A stretch of DNA of 64,000 bases, from the NCBI GenBank assembly GCA_030425195.1, contig JAUIAV010000006.1:186001-250000 (forward strand), written 5' to 3'. Source of the DNA: Gammaproteobacteria bacterium (lineage in GTDB: Bacteria; Pseudomonadota; Gammaproteobacteria; Pseudomonadales; Azotimanducaceae). Below the pieces are notes generated by a model, which did no database searches, was not told the origin of the DNA, and worked only from the letters and a program-made list of their open reading frames with translations. This document shows positions 36,253-47,430 of the stretch, one piece after another; the first letter of the stretch is position 1, and every line of letters begins with the position of its first letter. Position numbers and translations under genes: made by a program.

Positions 36253-36333
36253 GTGTTTTTCCTTATCCAAATCGATTTGAGGAACCAGGTGAAACCCCGA
36301 GGCAAGCCGCCGGTGAGGAATCGCCTCGTTTAG
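36253..36333 (+). CDS. Candidate 26-residue leader peptide
   Basis: A GTG seven bases after GGGAGG opens a 26-codon frame inside the HU mRNA leader. The peptide starts MFFLIQIDLRNQ and ends in a basic stretch (KPRGKPPVRNRLV), stopping 29 bases before the HU-like start. The ribosome site is stronger than that of the HU-like gene itself. It may be a regulatory uORF; chance cannot be excluded at this length. Confidence 0.35.
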   Translation: MFFLIQIDLRNQVKPRGKPPVRNRLV

Positions 36334-36362
36334 GCAAAAATCTTTAAAGGGATTACAGACCA

Positions 36363-36755
36363 ATGGCGACCAAGAAAGCACCGGCACGGAAGAAAGCACC
36401 GGCCAGGAAAAAAGCAGCCGCTCCGGCCAAGAAGCCGGCACCGGCCATCACCAGCAAGATGACCAAGACGGCCATCCTCGGTGAAATCGCAGAGAAAACC
36501 GACCTCTCCAAGGCGCAGGTTGGCGCCGTGCTCGACGAGCTGGAAACGCTCATCGAGCGTCACATCAAGAAGCGCGGCGTCGGCGAGTTCACGCTGCCCG
36601 GTCTGATGAAGATCAAGTCCGTCAAGCGTCCGGCCACCAAGAAGCGCATGGGTCGCAACCCTGCCACCGGCGAAGAGATCGTCATCGGTCCGAAGCCGGC
36701 GAGCATCCGCGTCCGGGTGACCCCGCTGAAGAAGCTGAAGGAAATGGTCCTCTGA
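36363..36755 (+). CDS. HU-family DNA-binding protein with basic Lys/Ala/Pro tail
   Basis: 130 residues. Residues 1-30 are a histone H1-like tail of 'KKAPARKK'-type repeats. Residues 31-130 are an HU/IHF fold: 'MTKTAILGEIAEKTDLSKAQVGAVLDEL', 'GEFTLPGLMKIKSVKRPATKKRMGRNPATGEEI' (beta arm with the Pro that intercalates DNA). A nucleoid protein, probably abundant. Own promoter and a strong terminator frame it as a single unit. Confidence 0.92.
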   Translation: MATKKAPARKKAPARKKAAAPAKKPAPAITSKMTKTAILGEIAEKTDLSKAQVGAVLDELETLIERHIKKRGVGEFTLPGLMKIKSVKRPATKKRMGRNPATGEEIVIGPKPASIRVRVTPLKKLKEMVL

Positions 36756-36778
36756 ACTGACCGCCAGCTTCCGAGCAG

Positions 36779-36803
36779 AAGGCCGCCCGGTGCGGCCTTT
36801 TTT
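36779..36803 (+). terminator. Rho-independent terminator of the HU-like gene
   Basis: AAGGCCGC / GCGGCCTT stem with a 5-base loop, followed by six T residues, 24 bases after the HU stop codon. Confidence 0.9.
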
Positions 36804-36878
36804 GTGCCCGGATGCCCGGGTGCCGTCCGGACACATCGACGAAAAGACCTGATATCTTTGCCTGAGCGAGGAGATTCC

Positions 36879-38582
36879 ATGCGTCAGAGCCAGCTACTGC
36901 TCCCTACCCTGAAAGAGAACCCTGCCGACGCGGACGTGGCGAGCCACCGATTGATGCTGCGCGCCGGACTGATCCGCCAGGTGGCCGCCGGCGTCTATAC
37001 CTGGCTGCCGCTCGGGCTCCGCGTGATCCGCAAGCTGGAAAACATCATCCGCGAGGAATTGAACAGAAGCGGCGCTCAGGAGGTGCTCATGCCCGTCGTG
37101 CAGCCGGCGGAGCTCTGGGAGGAAACCGGACGCTGGGCGAAGATGGGACCGGAGCTGCTCCGTTTCGAGGATCGGCACGACCGGGATTTCTGTCTGGGCC
37201 CCACCCACGAGGAGATCATCACCGATCTGTTCCGCCGCGAGGTACACAGCTACAAGCAGCTGCCCTGTAATTTCTACCAGATCCAGACCAAGTTCCGGGA
37301 CGAGATCCGGCCCCGCTTCGGCGTCATGCGGGCCAGAGAGTTCACCATGAAGGATGGCTATTCCTTCGATCTGGACCAGGCATCCTTCGACCGGACCTAC
37401 CAGGGCATGTATGACTGCTACTGCCGCATTCTCTCCCGCATGGACCTGGATTTCCGGCCGGTGGAGGCAGACGCCGGCAACATCGGCGGCTCCAATACGC
37501 ATGAGTTTCAGGTACTCGCGGAATCCGGGGAAGACACCATCGTCTATGCCACCGGTGGCGACTACGCAGCCAATCTGGAACGCGCGGTGGGGGCGCCGCC
37601 GTCCCCCCGACCCGAGCCCGGTGAGGCCATGCATACGGTGGATACCCCCGACTGCACCACCATCGCTGCCGTCGGTGAACTGCTGTCGCTGCCCGAAACC
37701 CAGTGCGTGAAGACCATGCTGGTGCGGGGTGAGGATGGGCCCATCGCCATCGTCCTGCGCGGCGATCATGAGCTCAACGAGATCAAGGTGGGCAAGCTGC
37801 CCGGCGTGACGAACCCGGTTACCTTCGCCGAGGAATCCGAGATCATCTCTGCCGTCGGCTGCAGACCCGGCTCCATCGGACCGGTGAATCTCGCCGTTCC
37901 CTTCTATGTGGACGAATATGCCTACGCGGTGGCGGATTTCTGCTGCGGCGCGAACGAAGAAGGCCGGCACCATGTGAACGTGAACTGGGAGCGGGACCTC
38001 ACCGTGGACGCCGGGCGGGTAGTGGACGCGAGAAACGTGGTGGCCGGCGAGCCCGCCCCGGACGGCCAGGGCACCCTCGCCTTTCTGCGCGGCATCGAAG
38101 TCGGCCACATCTTCCAGCTCGGCACCATCTACAGCGAAGCCATGGGTGCCGACGTGCTGGACCAGGACGGCAAGCCGCTGGTCCCCATCATGGGCTGCTA
38201 CGGCATGGGCGTGACCCGGCTGGTGGCCGCCATCATCGAGCAAAACCATGACGAAGTCGGCATTAAATGGCCCGCGCCCGTTGCACCCTTCCATGTGCAC
38301 ATCGTCGCGCTCAACTACGGCAAATCGGAAGCCGTGCGCGAGGCGGCGGACGCGCTCTACCAGGCGTGTCTGGACGCGGACATGGAAGTGCTGCTCGACG
38401 ACACCGACGACCGTCCCGGCGTGAAGTTCGCCGATGCGGATCTGATCGGCATTCCACACCGGATCACCGTCGGTGACCGGGCCCTCAAGGAGGGCAATGT
38501 GGAGTACAAGGCCAGAACGGGCGGCGAAGCCGAACCGGTGCCGGTCGCCGACATCCTCCGCCGCATCACACAGGAAGACTGA
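36879..38582 (+). CDS. proS: Prolyl-tRNA synthetase (bacterial type)
   Basis: 567 residues from the ATG at 36879, with GCGAGGAG upstream. Class II motifs: 'GVYTWLPLGLRVIRKLENIIREE' (motif 1), 'QTKFRDEIRPRFGVMRAREFTMKDGYSFD' (motif 2), 'CYGMGVTRLVAAIIEQ' (motif 3). The YbaK-like editing domain inserted in the middle (about residues 225-400) and the C-terminal anticodon domain are present. Normal length for the bacterial form. Confidence 0.97.
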   Translation: MRQSQLLLPTLKENPADADVASHRLMLRAGLIRQVAAGVYTWLPLGLRVIRKLENIIREELNRSGAQEVLMPVVQPAELWEETGRWAKMGPELLRFEDRHDRDFCLGPTHEEIITDLFRREVHSYKQLPCNFYQIQTKFRDEIRPRFGVMRAREFTMKDGYSFDLDQASFDRTYQGMYDCYCRILSRMDLDFRPVEADAGNIGGSNTHEFQVLAESGEDTIVYATGGDYAANLERAVGAPPSPRPEPGEAMHTVDTPDCTTIAAVGELLSLPETQCVKTMLVRGEDGPIAIVLRGDHELNEIKVGKLPGVTNPVTFAEESEIISAVGCRPGSIGPVNLAVPFYVDEYAYAVADFCCGANEEGRHHVNVNWERDLTVDAGRVVDARNVVAGEPAPDGQGTLAFLRGIEVGHIFQLGTIYSEAMGADVLDQDGKPLVPIMGCYGMGVTRLVAAIIEQNHDEVGIKWPAPVAPFHVHIVALNYGKSEAVREAADALYQACLDADMEVLLDDTDDRPGVKFADADLIGIPHRITVGDRALKEGNVEYKARTGGEAEPVPVADILRRITQED

Positions 38583-38597
38583 TAACACGGGTTCCCG

Positions 38598-39314
38598 ATG
38601 ACGACTCATCCGCGCCGAATCACCCCCGCAGCCAGGTCACTGCTTCTGGCGGCCGCCGTGCTGTGGGCCTGGTCGGGTTCAGGTGAGGTCGCGGCCGAGC
38701 CGGCCACCGCAACCGCGGAAATGCTCATCGTCGCGGATACCGCCCCGGAGAAGGATCAGGATCTGCTCGACAAGCTGGCCGCCACGCTTGCCGCCAATCA
38801 CGTGGAAACCGACAGGTTCGACGCCCAGGTCTGGCTCATGGCCAGCGAATCGAGACTGGCCCGATACCTGGACGATCAGTCCGATCGCCTCAACCTGCTG
38901 CAGCTCGTCTACCGGGAAGCGCACCGCACGGCGCTGGACCCGGATCTGGTGCTGGCCGTCATGCAGGTGGAGAGCCACTTCGACCGCTACGCCATCTCCA
39001 GGGTCGGCGCGCAGGGTCTGATGCAGATCATGCCTTTCTGGCGCGCCGAGCTCGGACGCCCTCAGGACAATCTGACCGAGGTGGAAACCAACATCATCTA
39101 CGGCACCACCATCCTCGCCCACTACCTAGAGGTATCGAAGGGCGACCTGGTGGAGGCACTCGGCCGTTACAACGGCTCGAAGGGACGCCTGCGCTATCCG
39201 GAGCTGGTGATCAGCGCCTGGCGCAAGCAGTGGCGCCACAAATCGTCGAGTGAGCTGCCCGAACTCCTGGCCAGCTGCGCCAACTACGGTCTGAAGGCCT
39301 GCCGCTACCGCTGA
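38598..39314 (+). CDS. Lytic transglycosylase (SLT domain) exported protein
   Basis: 238 residues with N-terminal signal-like stretch 'SLLLAAAVLWAWSGSGEVAAE'. The SLT domain runs from about residue 100: 'LVLAVMQVESHFDRYAISRVGAQGLMQIMPFW' carries the catalytic Glu (ES), 'NIIYGTTILAHYL' and 'LGRYNGS' follow. Periplasmic peptidoglycan cleavage. It follows proS by 15 bases, an arrangement also known in Pseudomonas. Confidence 0.87.
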   Translation: MTTHPRRITPAARSLLLAAAVLWAWSGSGEVAAEPATATAEMLIVADTAPEKDQDLLDKLAATLAANHVETDRFDAQVWLMASESRLARYLDDQSDRLNLLQLVYREAHRTALDPDLVLAVMQVESHFDRYAISRVGAQGLMQIMPFWRAELGRPQDNLTEVETNIIYGTTILAHYLEVSKGDLVEALGRYNGSKGRLRYPELVISAWRKQWRHKSSSELPELLASCANYGLKACRYR

Positions 39315-39317
39315 ACG

Positions 39318-39773
39318 CTAAATCCCGGGGCCGGCGCCAATGGCCTTGATGAGGTCCTCGTAGTGCTGGGGTCCCACCAGCACCTCTGACAGCTCTCCCT
39401 CTGGCGTGACGATGAGGGTACTCGGCAGCACGGCCGGCTGCTCCACGGCCCAGCGCATACGGGGATCTTCCACCAGCACCGGAAATTCGATCCCCATTTT
39501 CACCACCAGATCCTTCAGCGTGTCTCCGGTCAGGCCGTCATAGTTCACACCGAGCACCACCGCACCCGTGGCCGCCCGCTCCGAGTGGAGCAGATTCAGC
39601 TCCGGAATCTCCTTGCGGCAGGGCGCGCACCATTCGGCCCAGTAGTTGATGATGAGCCAGCGTCCCTCCCAGTGCTCGAAGGGGACCTCGCTCCCGTCCG
39701 CGAGCCCGACGACGTCTCCCCGATCACATCCGGACAGCGTCAGAACGACGAGAAGAGACACGAGCATACGCAT
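39318..39773 (-). CDS. TlpA-like thiol:disulfide oxidoreductase lipoprotein
   Basis: 151 residues from MRMLVSLL. Lipobox 'LTLSGC' places the acylated Cys near residue 14. 'WLIINYWAEWCAPCRKEIPELN' is the redox-active WCxPC motif and 'QPAVLPSTLIVTPEG' the cis-Pro loop. A membrane-attached periplasmic thioredoxin, probably reducing. It ends 3 bases from the convergent transglycosylase gene. Confidence 0.87.
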   Translation of the reverse strand: MRMLVSLLVVLTLSGCDRGDVVGLADGSEVPFEHWEGRWLIINYWAEWCAPCRKEIPELNLLHSERAATGAVVLGVNYDGLTGDTLKDLVVKMGIEFPVLVEDPRMRWAVEQPAVLPSTLIVTPEGELSEVLVGPQHYEDLIKAIGAGPGI

Positions 39774-39795
39774 GGTTTGACTCCAACTTCCGATT

Positions 39796-41097
39796 TCAGG
39801 CCTGTTCGACCCGGGCAAATACCGTATCCAGTGAAACCGACATCTGATTCGAGCCGAACTGCACCAGGGATTTCAGCGGCTCCACCACGTGATCCATGTC
39901 GCGCACCCGTGCAAGCGATTCCATATCGAGATCGTCCGGCAGCCTCCGGTAGAGGTCCCAGAGCGTCAGACTCTTCAGGCTCCGGCCGAGAATCCAGATT
40001 TCATCCGCATAGCGCAGCACCTTCAGCTCGAGCAGGACCTTGAGCAGACGCTCGCGTTCTCCCGTGCGCAGCTTCACGCTGTCTTCGATGTCCGCATCGG
40101 ACAGTCCCCGTCCTTCCAGGTGCGCGGCGTAGAGCAGCTCGAGCACCCGCGCGCATTTGATCAGAACCGGTTCGGTGGGTTCCAGGTCGAGCTCGGGCTT
40201 GAGGCCGAGCGTGCGGACCACGATGGCGCCGGAGAGGATGAGCACCCAGACCATGTACATCCACAGCAGAAAGAAAGGTGCTGCGGCGAAGGCCCCGTAG
40301 ATGGAGGCCATGCTGGAGTTGGCTGCGACTGCGTTGAAGATCTGCTTCGCGATCTCCATTGCCCCCATGGCCAGCAGCCCGCCGAACAGCGCGTGACGGA
40401 CTTTCACCTTCGTGTTCGGCATTGCGAAATACAGCACCGTGAAACCGAAGAACGTGAGAATTGCGGGCAGATAGCTCAACAGCAGCGTACTGAGCCCGAA
40501 CACGTCCAGATCCGTCATCAGCGGCAGCGACGTCACGTACACGCTGATCAGAATGCCGCCCATGATCATGGGCGGTCCGAGTGACATCACCCCCCAGTAA
40601 ACGAGCAACCGCTGCAGGCCTCTGCGCGGCTCGGCCACCTCCCAGATGGTGTTGAAGGTGCTTTCGATGGTGACGAGCAGCATGAAGGTGGTGAAGAACA
40701 GAAAAGCGAATCCCAGAATCGACAGCCCGCGGGCCCGATCGGAAAAATTCGACAGGTACTCGCGGACCGCCTCCGAGCTGCTCGGCACGAAATTCTGAAA
40801 CAGAAAGGTCTCGATCCGTTCGATGACGCCATCGTAGGCGGGCAGGATGGACAGCATGGCGTAGGCCACCGTCATCATCGGGACCACGGCGAAGAGAGTG
40901 GTGTAGGTCAGAGCCGCTGCCCGGGTGGTGCAGTCGTACTCGAAGAACTGGCCGACCAGCCGTTCGAGATACCAGCGCAGAGTCATCGCGAACCGGACGA
41001 GTGCGTCCCTGAGCTCGAGAGAGAGTCCCAACGGGCCCGTGGGCCCGGGCTTGCCCGCACCCGGTCCCGACCCTGCCTTTTCACCGACCCAGCTCAT
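39796..41097 (-). CDS. YihY/UPF0761 family inner membrane protein
   Basis: 433 residues. About six membrane helices in the first 300 residues; 'AAALTYTTLFAVVPMMTVAYAML' and 'FAAAPFFLLWMYMVWVLILSGAIV' are the family's key regions. The cytosolic C-terminal 130 residues resemble a winged-helix part. Once misnamed RNase BN. The first about 35 residues are Gly/Pro-rich and polar; a later start at the Met before 'TLRWYLERLVGQFF' is possible. Pseudomonas carries it in the same neighbourhood. Confidence 0.87.
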   Translation of the reverse strand: MSWVGEKAGSGPGAGKPGPTGPLGLSLELRDALVRFAMTLRWYLERLVGQFFEYDCTTRAAALTYTTLFAVVPMMTVAYAMLSILPAYDGVIERIETFLFQNFVPSSSEAVREYLSNFSDRARGLSILGFAFLFFTTFMLLVTIESTFNTIWEVAEPRRGLQRLLVYWGVMSLGPPMIMGGILISVYVTSLPLMTDLDVFGLSTLLLSYLPAILTFFGFTVLYFAMPNTKVKVRHALFGGLLAMGAMEIAKQIFNAVAANSSMASIYGAFAAAPFFLLWMYMVWVLILSGAIVVRTLGLKPELDLEPTEPVLIKCARVLELLYAAHLEGRGLSDADIEDSVKLRTGERERLLKVLLELKVLRYADEIWILGRSLKSLTLWDLYRRLPDDLDMESLARVRDMDHVVEPLKSLVQFGSNQMSVSLDTVFARVEQA

Positions 41098-41129
41098 ACA
41101 ATGCTCGCCACCGCTTCAGACGATATTGA

Positions 41130-42117
<988 letters not shown>

Positions 42118-42124
<7 letters not shown>

Positions 42125-42453
42125 ATCACCGGCGGTGGCGGCGCGGCCTCTTCCTGGTCCTCTTCGATGGTCTGCACCGCATAGCGGCGGGTAACGATCT
42201 CGCCGGATACCACGTTCGGCAGCGCCTGAAGAAACTCGTCCATGTGCTCGGTCTGGAAGTGCTCCATGAGCGCCTCCATGGACTCCCACTCCTGAAAGAG
42301 CATCAGGGTGTTCGGGTCGGACAGTCCCACGTAGAAATCATAGGAAATGCAGCCCGGCTCCGCCTGGGTGGCTTCCGTCATCCGCCGCGCAAGAGACAGC
42401 GCTTCCTCCCGGCACTCCGGCCGGACCGGGATCGTCCCATGAACGATGATCAC
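42118..42453 (-). CDS. Antibiotic biosynthesis monooxygenase (ABM) fold protein
   Basis: 111 residues from a GTG at 42453 that overlaps the ligase stop as GTGA. 'IIVHGTIPVRPECREEALSLARRMTEATQAEPGCISYDFYVG' and 'LFQEWESMEALMEHFQTEHMDEFLQAL' are the standard ABM domain (YgiN-like). Often a small quinol monooxygenase or an accessory protein. The C-terminal tail is acidic and Pro-rich (EEDQEEAAPPPPVIH). Confidence 0.78.
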
Positions 42454-44342
42454 ATCACTCCCCTGTCTCTCAGGTGCGCCTCGATCTCCGGAACGATGGC
42501 AGGATCGTCGATGGTCGAAGGGACCGTGTAGGGGACACCGTCGATCATCTTCCTCAGAGTCGCCCGGAGAATCTTGCCTGAACGCGTCTTCGGGAGCCGT
42601 TCGACGATCACCACCCGCTTGAAATTGGCGAAAGCGCCCACGGCCTGGCGGATCCTCTGGATGAGTTCCTTTTCGAGCTCGTCGGCAGAAACGTTCACGC
42701 CGTCCTTGAGCAGCACGAGTCCGAGCGGTATCTGCCCCTTGTCCGCATCGGCAACCCCCACCACGGCGCACTCGGCCACCGCCGGATGCTCCGCCACCAC
42801 CTCCTCCATGGCGCCGGTGGAGAGCCTGTGTCCGGCCACGTTGATGACGTCGTCCATGCGACCCATGATGTAGACGTATCCGTCCTCGTCCCGGTAACCC
42901 TCGTCACCGGTGAGATAGAAACCCTCGTACGCAGACCAGTACGCGTCCAGATAACGCTGATGATCACCCCAGATCGTGGGCAGGGCCCCCGGAGGCAGCG
43001 GTTCCCTGATCACCACTGCGCCTTCGTCATTGGGGCCCACCTCCCTGCCCTGCTCATCCAGGATCCGGAGATCGTATCCCGGCACCGGCAGCGTCGGTGA
43101 TCCGGGCTTGGTTTCCAAGAGCTCCACTCCGGCCATGTTCGCGCACATGGACCAGCCCGTCTCCGTCTGCCACCAGTGATCGATCACCGGAATGTGCAGG
43201 TGATCTTCGAGCCAGTGATAGGTGGGGGGATCGAGCCGCTCGCCGGCAACGAACTGATAGGTGAGCGACGAGATGTCGTACCGGTCTTTCAGGCGGCAGT
43301 CCGGGTCCTCTTTCTTGATGGCCCGGAAGGCGGTGGGTGCGACGAAGAAGCTCCGCACTCCGTGGTCCTGAATCACCCGCCAGTAGACACCGGCGTCCGG
43401 AGTCCGCACCGGCTTGCCTTCGAACAGCACACTCGTGCAGCCGCGCAGGAGCGGCCCGTACACGATGTACGAGTGCCCGACCACCCAGCCCACGTCGGAG
43501 GCTGCCCAGAAAACGTCACCCACGTCGCAGTCGTAAATGGCCTTCATGCTGTAATGCAGGGCCACCGCATGCCCGCCATTGTCCCGCACCACACCCTTCG
43601 GCTTCCCCGTAGTTCCGGAGGTATAGAGAATGTAGAGCGGATCCGTTGCGTCCACCGGCGTGCAGGCGACGGGTTCGGCCTCAGACAGCCAGGCCTGCCA
43701 GTCCAGGTCCCCCGGCCGGTCGAGCTCGGCTTCCACCTGCGGCCTCTGCAGCACCACGGTGTGGGCCGGCTTGTGCTCCGCCAGGTCCACCGCCTCGTCC
43801 ACCAGCGGCTTGTAGGGGATCACCGTGCTCACTTCGATGCCGCAGGAGGCACAGAGCACGGCCTTCGGGGCGGCATCGTCGATCCGGGTCGCCAGCTCCG
43901 GCGGCGCGAAGCCGCCGAACACCACCGAGTGAATGGCGCCGATCCGGGCGCACGCCAGCATGGCGATCGCGGCTTCCGGAACCATGGGCATGTAGACGAT
44001 CACCCGGTCGCCCTTCCCGACGCCGAGGCCGGCAAGCGCCCCGGCGGTCAGTGCCACCTGCTCGAGCAGTTCCCGATACGTGATCTTCTGGACCTGCCCG
44101 GTCACCGGGGAGTCGTAGATCAGCGCGACCTGATCACCCCGCCCGGCTTCCACGTGGGCGTCGAGCGCCATGTGGCAGGTATTCATGCGGCCGCCTGCAA
44201 ACCAGCGCCAGGCACCATTGTCGTCCTGACTCAGGATCCGGGCAGGGTCAGGCGCTTCGAACCAGGGCAGCGCGCGGGCCTGCTCCGACCAGAATCCCTC
44301 CGGGTCTCTGAGAGAGCGCTCATACTCCGTCGCGTAGCTCAT
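42450..44342 (-). CDS. Propionyl-CoA synthetase-like acyl-CoA ligase
   Basis: 630 residues from MSYATEYERSL. N-terminal ACAS_N region ('PEGFWSEQARALPWF'); 'YTSGTTGKPKGVVRDNGGH' is the AMP-binding P-loop in the form typical of PrpE/ACSS3 rather than Acs; 'WWQTETGW', 'YLTGDEGYRDEDGYVYIMGRMDDVINVAGHRLS' and C-terminal 'KTRSGKILRATLRKM' (acetylatable Lys) are present. Activates propionate or a similar short acid. Co-transcribed with the CoA-transferase upstream. Confidence 0.88.
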   Translation of the reverse strand: MSYATEYERSLRDPEGFWSEQARALPWFEAPDPARILSQDDNGAWRWFAGGRMNTCHMALDAHVEAGRGDQVALIYDSPVTGQVQKITYRELLEQVALTAGALAGLGVGKGDRVIVYMPMVPEAAIAMLACARIGAIHSVVFGGFAPPELATRIDDAAPKAVLCASCGIEVSTVIPYKPLVDEAVDLAEHKPAHTVVLQRPQVEAELDRPGDLDWQAWLSEAEPVACTPVDATDPLYILYTSGTTGKPKGVVRDNGGHAVALHYSMKAIYDCDVGDVFWAASDVGWVVGHSYIVYGPLLRGCTSVLFEGKPVRTPDAGVYWRVIQDHGVRSFFVAPTAFRAIKKEDPDCRLKDRYDISSLTYQFVAGERLDPPTYHWLEDHLHIPVIDHWWQTETGWSMCANMAGVELLETKPGSPTLPVPGYDLRILDEQGREVGPNDEGAVVIREPLPPGALPTIWGDHQRYLDAYWSAYEGFYLTGDEGYRDEDGYVYIMGRMDDVINVAGHRLSTGAMEEVVAEHPAVAECAVVGVADADKGQIPLGLVLLKDGVNVSADELEKELIQRIRQAVGAFANFKRVVIVERLPKTRSGKILRATLRKMIDGVPYTVPSTIDDPAIVPEIEAHLRDRGVM

Positions 44343-44349
44343 GATCCGG

Positions 44350-45477
44350 TCAGCCGACCGCACCCGCTTCTTTCAGCGCCGCCACTTCGTCGGCGGAGAA
44401 TCCGCAGTCCTTCAGAACCGCTTCCGTATCCGCACCCGGCGGGTGCGCCGCGTGGGAAATCTCCGGCACCGTGCGGGAGAAACGGGGCGAAGGCGCGGGC
44501 TGCACCACGCCGTCCACCTCGACGAAGGTGTTTCTGGCCCTGTTGTGCGGATGATCGGGCGCTTCGAAGATCGACAGCACCGGTGCGAAGCAGACGTCCG
44601 TGCCTTCCATGATCTCGCACCACTCGGCCTGGGTCTTCGATCTGAAGACGCCGATCAGCTCTTCTTTCAGCGCCGGCCACTGACCCGGATCCATCTGCGG
44701 TGCGAAACGCTCCGGGTCGAGCGCCGCCTTTTCCACCAGCAGCGCATAGAATTGGGGCTCGATGGAGCCGATACAGATGGCCTTGCCGTCGCTGGTTTCG
44801 TAGGTGTCGTAGAAATGCGCTCCGCCGTCCAGCATGTTGGTGCCGCGCTGATCGCTGAACCGGTCCACGGCGGCCATGGTGAAGAACATGGCCATCAGCG
44901 ATGCCGCGCCATCCACCATGGCAGCATCGACCACCTGACCTTTTCCGGACTTCTGCGCCTCCAGAAGCGCACACACCATGCCGTAGGCCAGCAGCATGCC
45001 GCCGCCACCGAAATCCCCCACCAGATTCAGCGGTGGAACGGGCCGCTCGCCGGGGCGGCCGATGGCATGCAGGGCGCCTGCAAGACCGATGTAGTTGATG
45101 TCGTGCCCGGCGGCCTGGGCCATGGGGCCGTCCTGACCCCAGCCCGTCATGCGGCCGTAAACCAGCTTCCCGTTGCGGGCCATGCAGTCTTCGGGACCCA
45201 GTCCAAGGCGCTCGGTGACGCCGGGGCGGAAACCTTCGAACAGGCCGTCCGCGCTTTCAACCAGCTTGAGGACGGTCTCCACGCCTTCCGCACTCTTGAG
45301 ATTCACGGCAATGGAGCGGCGGTTCCGGGCCAGCACATCCCTGGGTGCAGGTGCGCCGGGCGCGAGCCGGTCGACCCTGATGACTTCCGCGCCCATGTCC
45401 GAGAGCATCATGCCGCAGAATGGTCCCGGCCCGATCCCGGCCAGCTCGATGATGCGGATACCCTGCAGTGGTCCCAT
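44350..45477 (-). CDS. CaiB/BaiF family CoA-transferase (alpha-methylacyl-CoA racemase-like)
   Basis: 375 residues. '[34 protein letters not shown]' is the family N-terminus in its AMACR form; '[17 protein letters not shown]' carries the catalytic Asp; '[16 protein letters not shown]' follows. AMACR epimerises 2-methylacyl-CoAs for beta-oxidation of branched or sterol side chains. Next to the propionyl-CoA ligase, a product-related link: propionyl-CoA arises from 2-methyl branches. Confidence 0.88.
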   Translation of the reverse strand: MGPLQGIRIIELAGIGPGPFCGMMLSDMGAEVIRVDRLAPGAPAPRDVLARNRRSIAVNLKSAEGVETVLKLVESADGLFEGFRPGVTERLGLGPEDCMARNGKLVYGRMTGWGQDGPMAQAAGHDINYIGLAGALHAIGRPGERPVPPLNLVGDFGGGGMLLAYGMVCALLEAQKSGKGQVVDAAMVDGAASLMAMFFTMAAVDRFSDQRGTNMLDGGAHFYDTYETSDGKAICIGSIEPQFYALLVEKAALDPERFAPQMDPGQWPALKEELIGVFRSKTQAEWCEIMEGTDVCFAPVLSIFEAPDHPHNRARNTFVEVDGVVQPAPSPRFSRTVPEISHAAHPPGADTEAVLKDCGFSADEVAALKEAGAVG

Positions 45478-45514
45478 GTGAATCCCCCTTACTCGAAGTT
45501 GTTCAGATTGGTTT

Positions 45515-47344
45515 TCAGCCAGTGTAACGGCGGGCCGTATCCGTGGACAGATCAGCCGGGACGGACTCGCCGTCGTTCATCCTGGCGTCGGCGAACTGAA
45601 TCCGCACGAACCGGGCGTAGAGCTCGCTGGTTCCGAGCAGCTCGTCGTGGGTCCCGGAGGCCACCAGACGGCCGTTTTCCAGAACCAGGATCCGGTCCGC
45701 CTGGCGCACGGTGGAGAGCCGGTGGGCGATGACCAGAATGGTCCGCTCGCCGTGCATCTCCTTCAGGCTTTCCCGGATGTGGGCCTCGCTCTGGGCGTCC
45801 AGGGCGCTGGTCGCCTCGTCGAGCAGCAGGATGTGCGGATCCACGAGCAGAGCCCGGGCGATGGCGAGACGCTGACGCTGACCGCCGGAGAGTCCGACGC
45901 CGCCTTCCCCGACCCGGGTCTCGAGCCCGTCGGGCAGGGCGGCGACGAACTCCGACGCATGCGCCACCGCCAGGGCCCGGGCAATCTCGGTGTCCCCGGC
46001 ATCCGGATGGCCGTAAAGCAGATTGTCCCGGAGGGTGCCCGCAAACAGCACCGGGTCCTGAGGAACGAACCCCACCAGATCCCGCAGCTGCTCGAGCCGC
46101 ATGCCGGTCAGGGGCACACCGCCGATCTCGATGGTGCCGGCAACCGGGTCGTAGAAGCGCTGCAGCAGATCGAGCAGGGTGCTCTTGCCGGCCCCGGAGG
46201 GTCCCACCACCGCTACCATTTCCCCGGCAGCCACCTCGAACGACACGTCTTCGAGCACCGGGTCCCCGGCACGGGTCGGATAGGCAAAATCCAGATGGCT
46301 CACCCGGACATCGAAGGGTTTGACCGGCTGGCGGGGTTCATCCGGTTCCGGCAGCAGACTTTCGGCACCGAGCAGCTCCAGCAGCCGTTCCGTCGCACCT
46401 GCCGCCCGCTGCAGGTCGCTGTAGACCTCACTGATGGCGCCCACGGAGCCGGCGACGATGAAGGCATAGAAGATGAATGCCGCCAGCTCGCCCGGTGTGA
46501 TACGGCCGGCCAGTACGTCCTGCCCGCCCACCCAGAGCATGGTGGCAACGGCGCAGAGAACCAGCAGCATGACCACGGCGACCAGAACGGAACGCTGCCG
46601 GATCCGCCGGACGGCCACCCGGAAAGCCAGCTCCACCCGTTCGCCGAACGCCCGTTCGTCCTCCGGCTGATGATTGAAGGACTGCACAATCTTGATCTGC
46701 CTGAGCGATTCCCCGGCGTAGCTCCCCACATCGGCGAGACGGTCCTGGCTGGTTCGGGACAGCCGGCGCACGCTCCGGCCGAACAGGATCACCGGAGCGA
46801 CCACGAACGGCACGCTGGCCACCACGATGAGCGAGAGCTTGGCATTGGTCACGAACAGGAGCACCAGACCGCCCACGAACATGAGCGCGTTTCTGAGCGC
46901 GATGGAAACGGACGATCCGATCACCGTCTGCAGCAGGGTGGTATCCGTGGTGATCCGGGACTGAATCTCCGTGGGCTGGTTCTGCTCGAAGAAAGCCGGA
47001 TGCAGTCGCAGGAGGTGCGCAAAGACCGCCTGCCGGATGTCGGCGCTGACCCGCTCCCCCACCCAGGAGACGAAATAGAAGCGTGCGAAGGTGCCGGCCG
47101 TCAGCAGGATCACGAGCACGGCGAAAACGCCGATACTCTCCACCAGCAGGGTGCCCGATCCGTCACCGAAGCCCTGATCGATCACCAGCCTCATCCCCTG
47201 GCCGATGGACAGGGTCACCGTCGCCGTCAGCACCAGGGCGATGCTGGCGAACACCACCTGAGCTCTGTACGGCAACAGAAACTTCCACGCCCCCCGGAGT
47301 TTCTGAAGCTCCCGGGAGACTGGTCTGTCCAGTCCATCATCCAT
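45515..47344 (-). CDS. ABC exporter, fused permease and ATPase (MsbA/LmrA-like)
   Basis: 609 residues from [13 protein letters not shown]. Six-helix permease domain (residues about 25-310), then ATPase: '[21 protein letters not shown]' (Walker A), '[20 protein letters not shown]' (Q-loop region), '[16 protein letters not shown]' (signature), '[14 protein letters not shown]' (Walker B) and 'VIAHRLSTV' (H-loop). Works as homodimer, exporting lipid or drug; the substrate is not known. Confidence 0.88.
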   Translation of the reverse strand: MDDGLDRPVSRELQKLRGAWKFLLPYRAQVVFASIALVLTATVTLSIGQGMRLVIDQGFGDGSGTLLVESIGVFAVLVILLTAGTFARFYFVSWVGERVSADIRQAVFAHLLRLHPAFFEQNQPTEIQSRITTDTTLLQTVIGSSVSIALRNALMFVGGLVLLFVTNAKLSLIVVASVPFVVAPVILFGRSVRRLSRTSQDRLADVGSYAGESLRQIKIVQSFNHQPEDERAFGERVELAFRVAVRRIRQRSVLVAVVMLLVLCAVATMLWVGGQDVLAGRITPGELAAFIFYAFIVAGSVGAISEVYSDLQRAAGATERLLELLGAESLLPEPDEPRQPVKPFDVRVSHLDFAYPTRAGDPVLEDVSFEVAAGEMVAVVGPSGAGKSTLLDLLQRFYDPVAGTIEIGGVPLTGMRLEQLRDLVGFVPQDPVLFAGTLRDNLLYGHPDAGDTEIARALAVAHASEFVAALPDGLETRVGEGGVGLSGGQRQRLAIARALLVDPHILLLDEATSALDAQSEAHIRESLKEMHGERTILVIAHRLSTVRQADRILVLENGRLVASGTHDELLGTSELYARFVRIQFADARMNDGESVPADLSTDTARRYTG

Positions 47345-47430
47345 GCGGTCATTATCACACGGATCCCCGGAACCCATTCAGAGTAATTGGCCGCGGGACG
47401 CATCCCGGTCGAGCCCGTATACTGGCCTTC

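Noticed and set aside
47083-47430. N-terminal extension of the esterase frame
   Set aside because: Runs antisense through the start of the ABC exporter with Arg/Pro/Ser-rich shadow sequence; the esterase family starts at MSNPLETL (47431).
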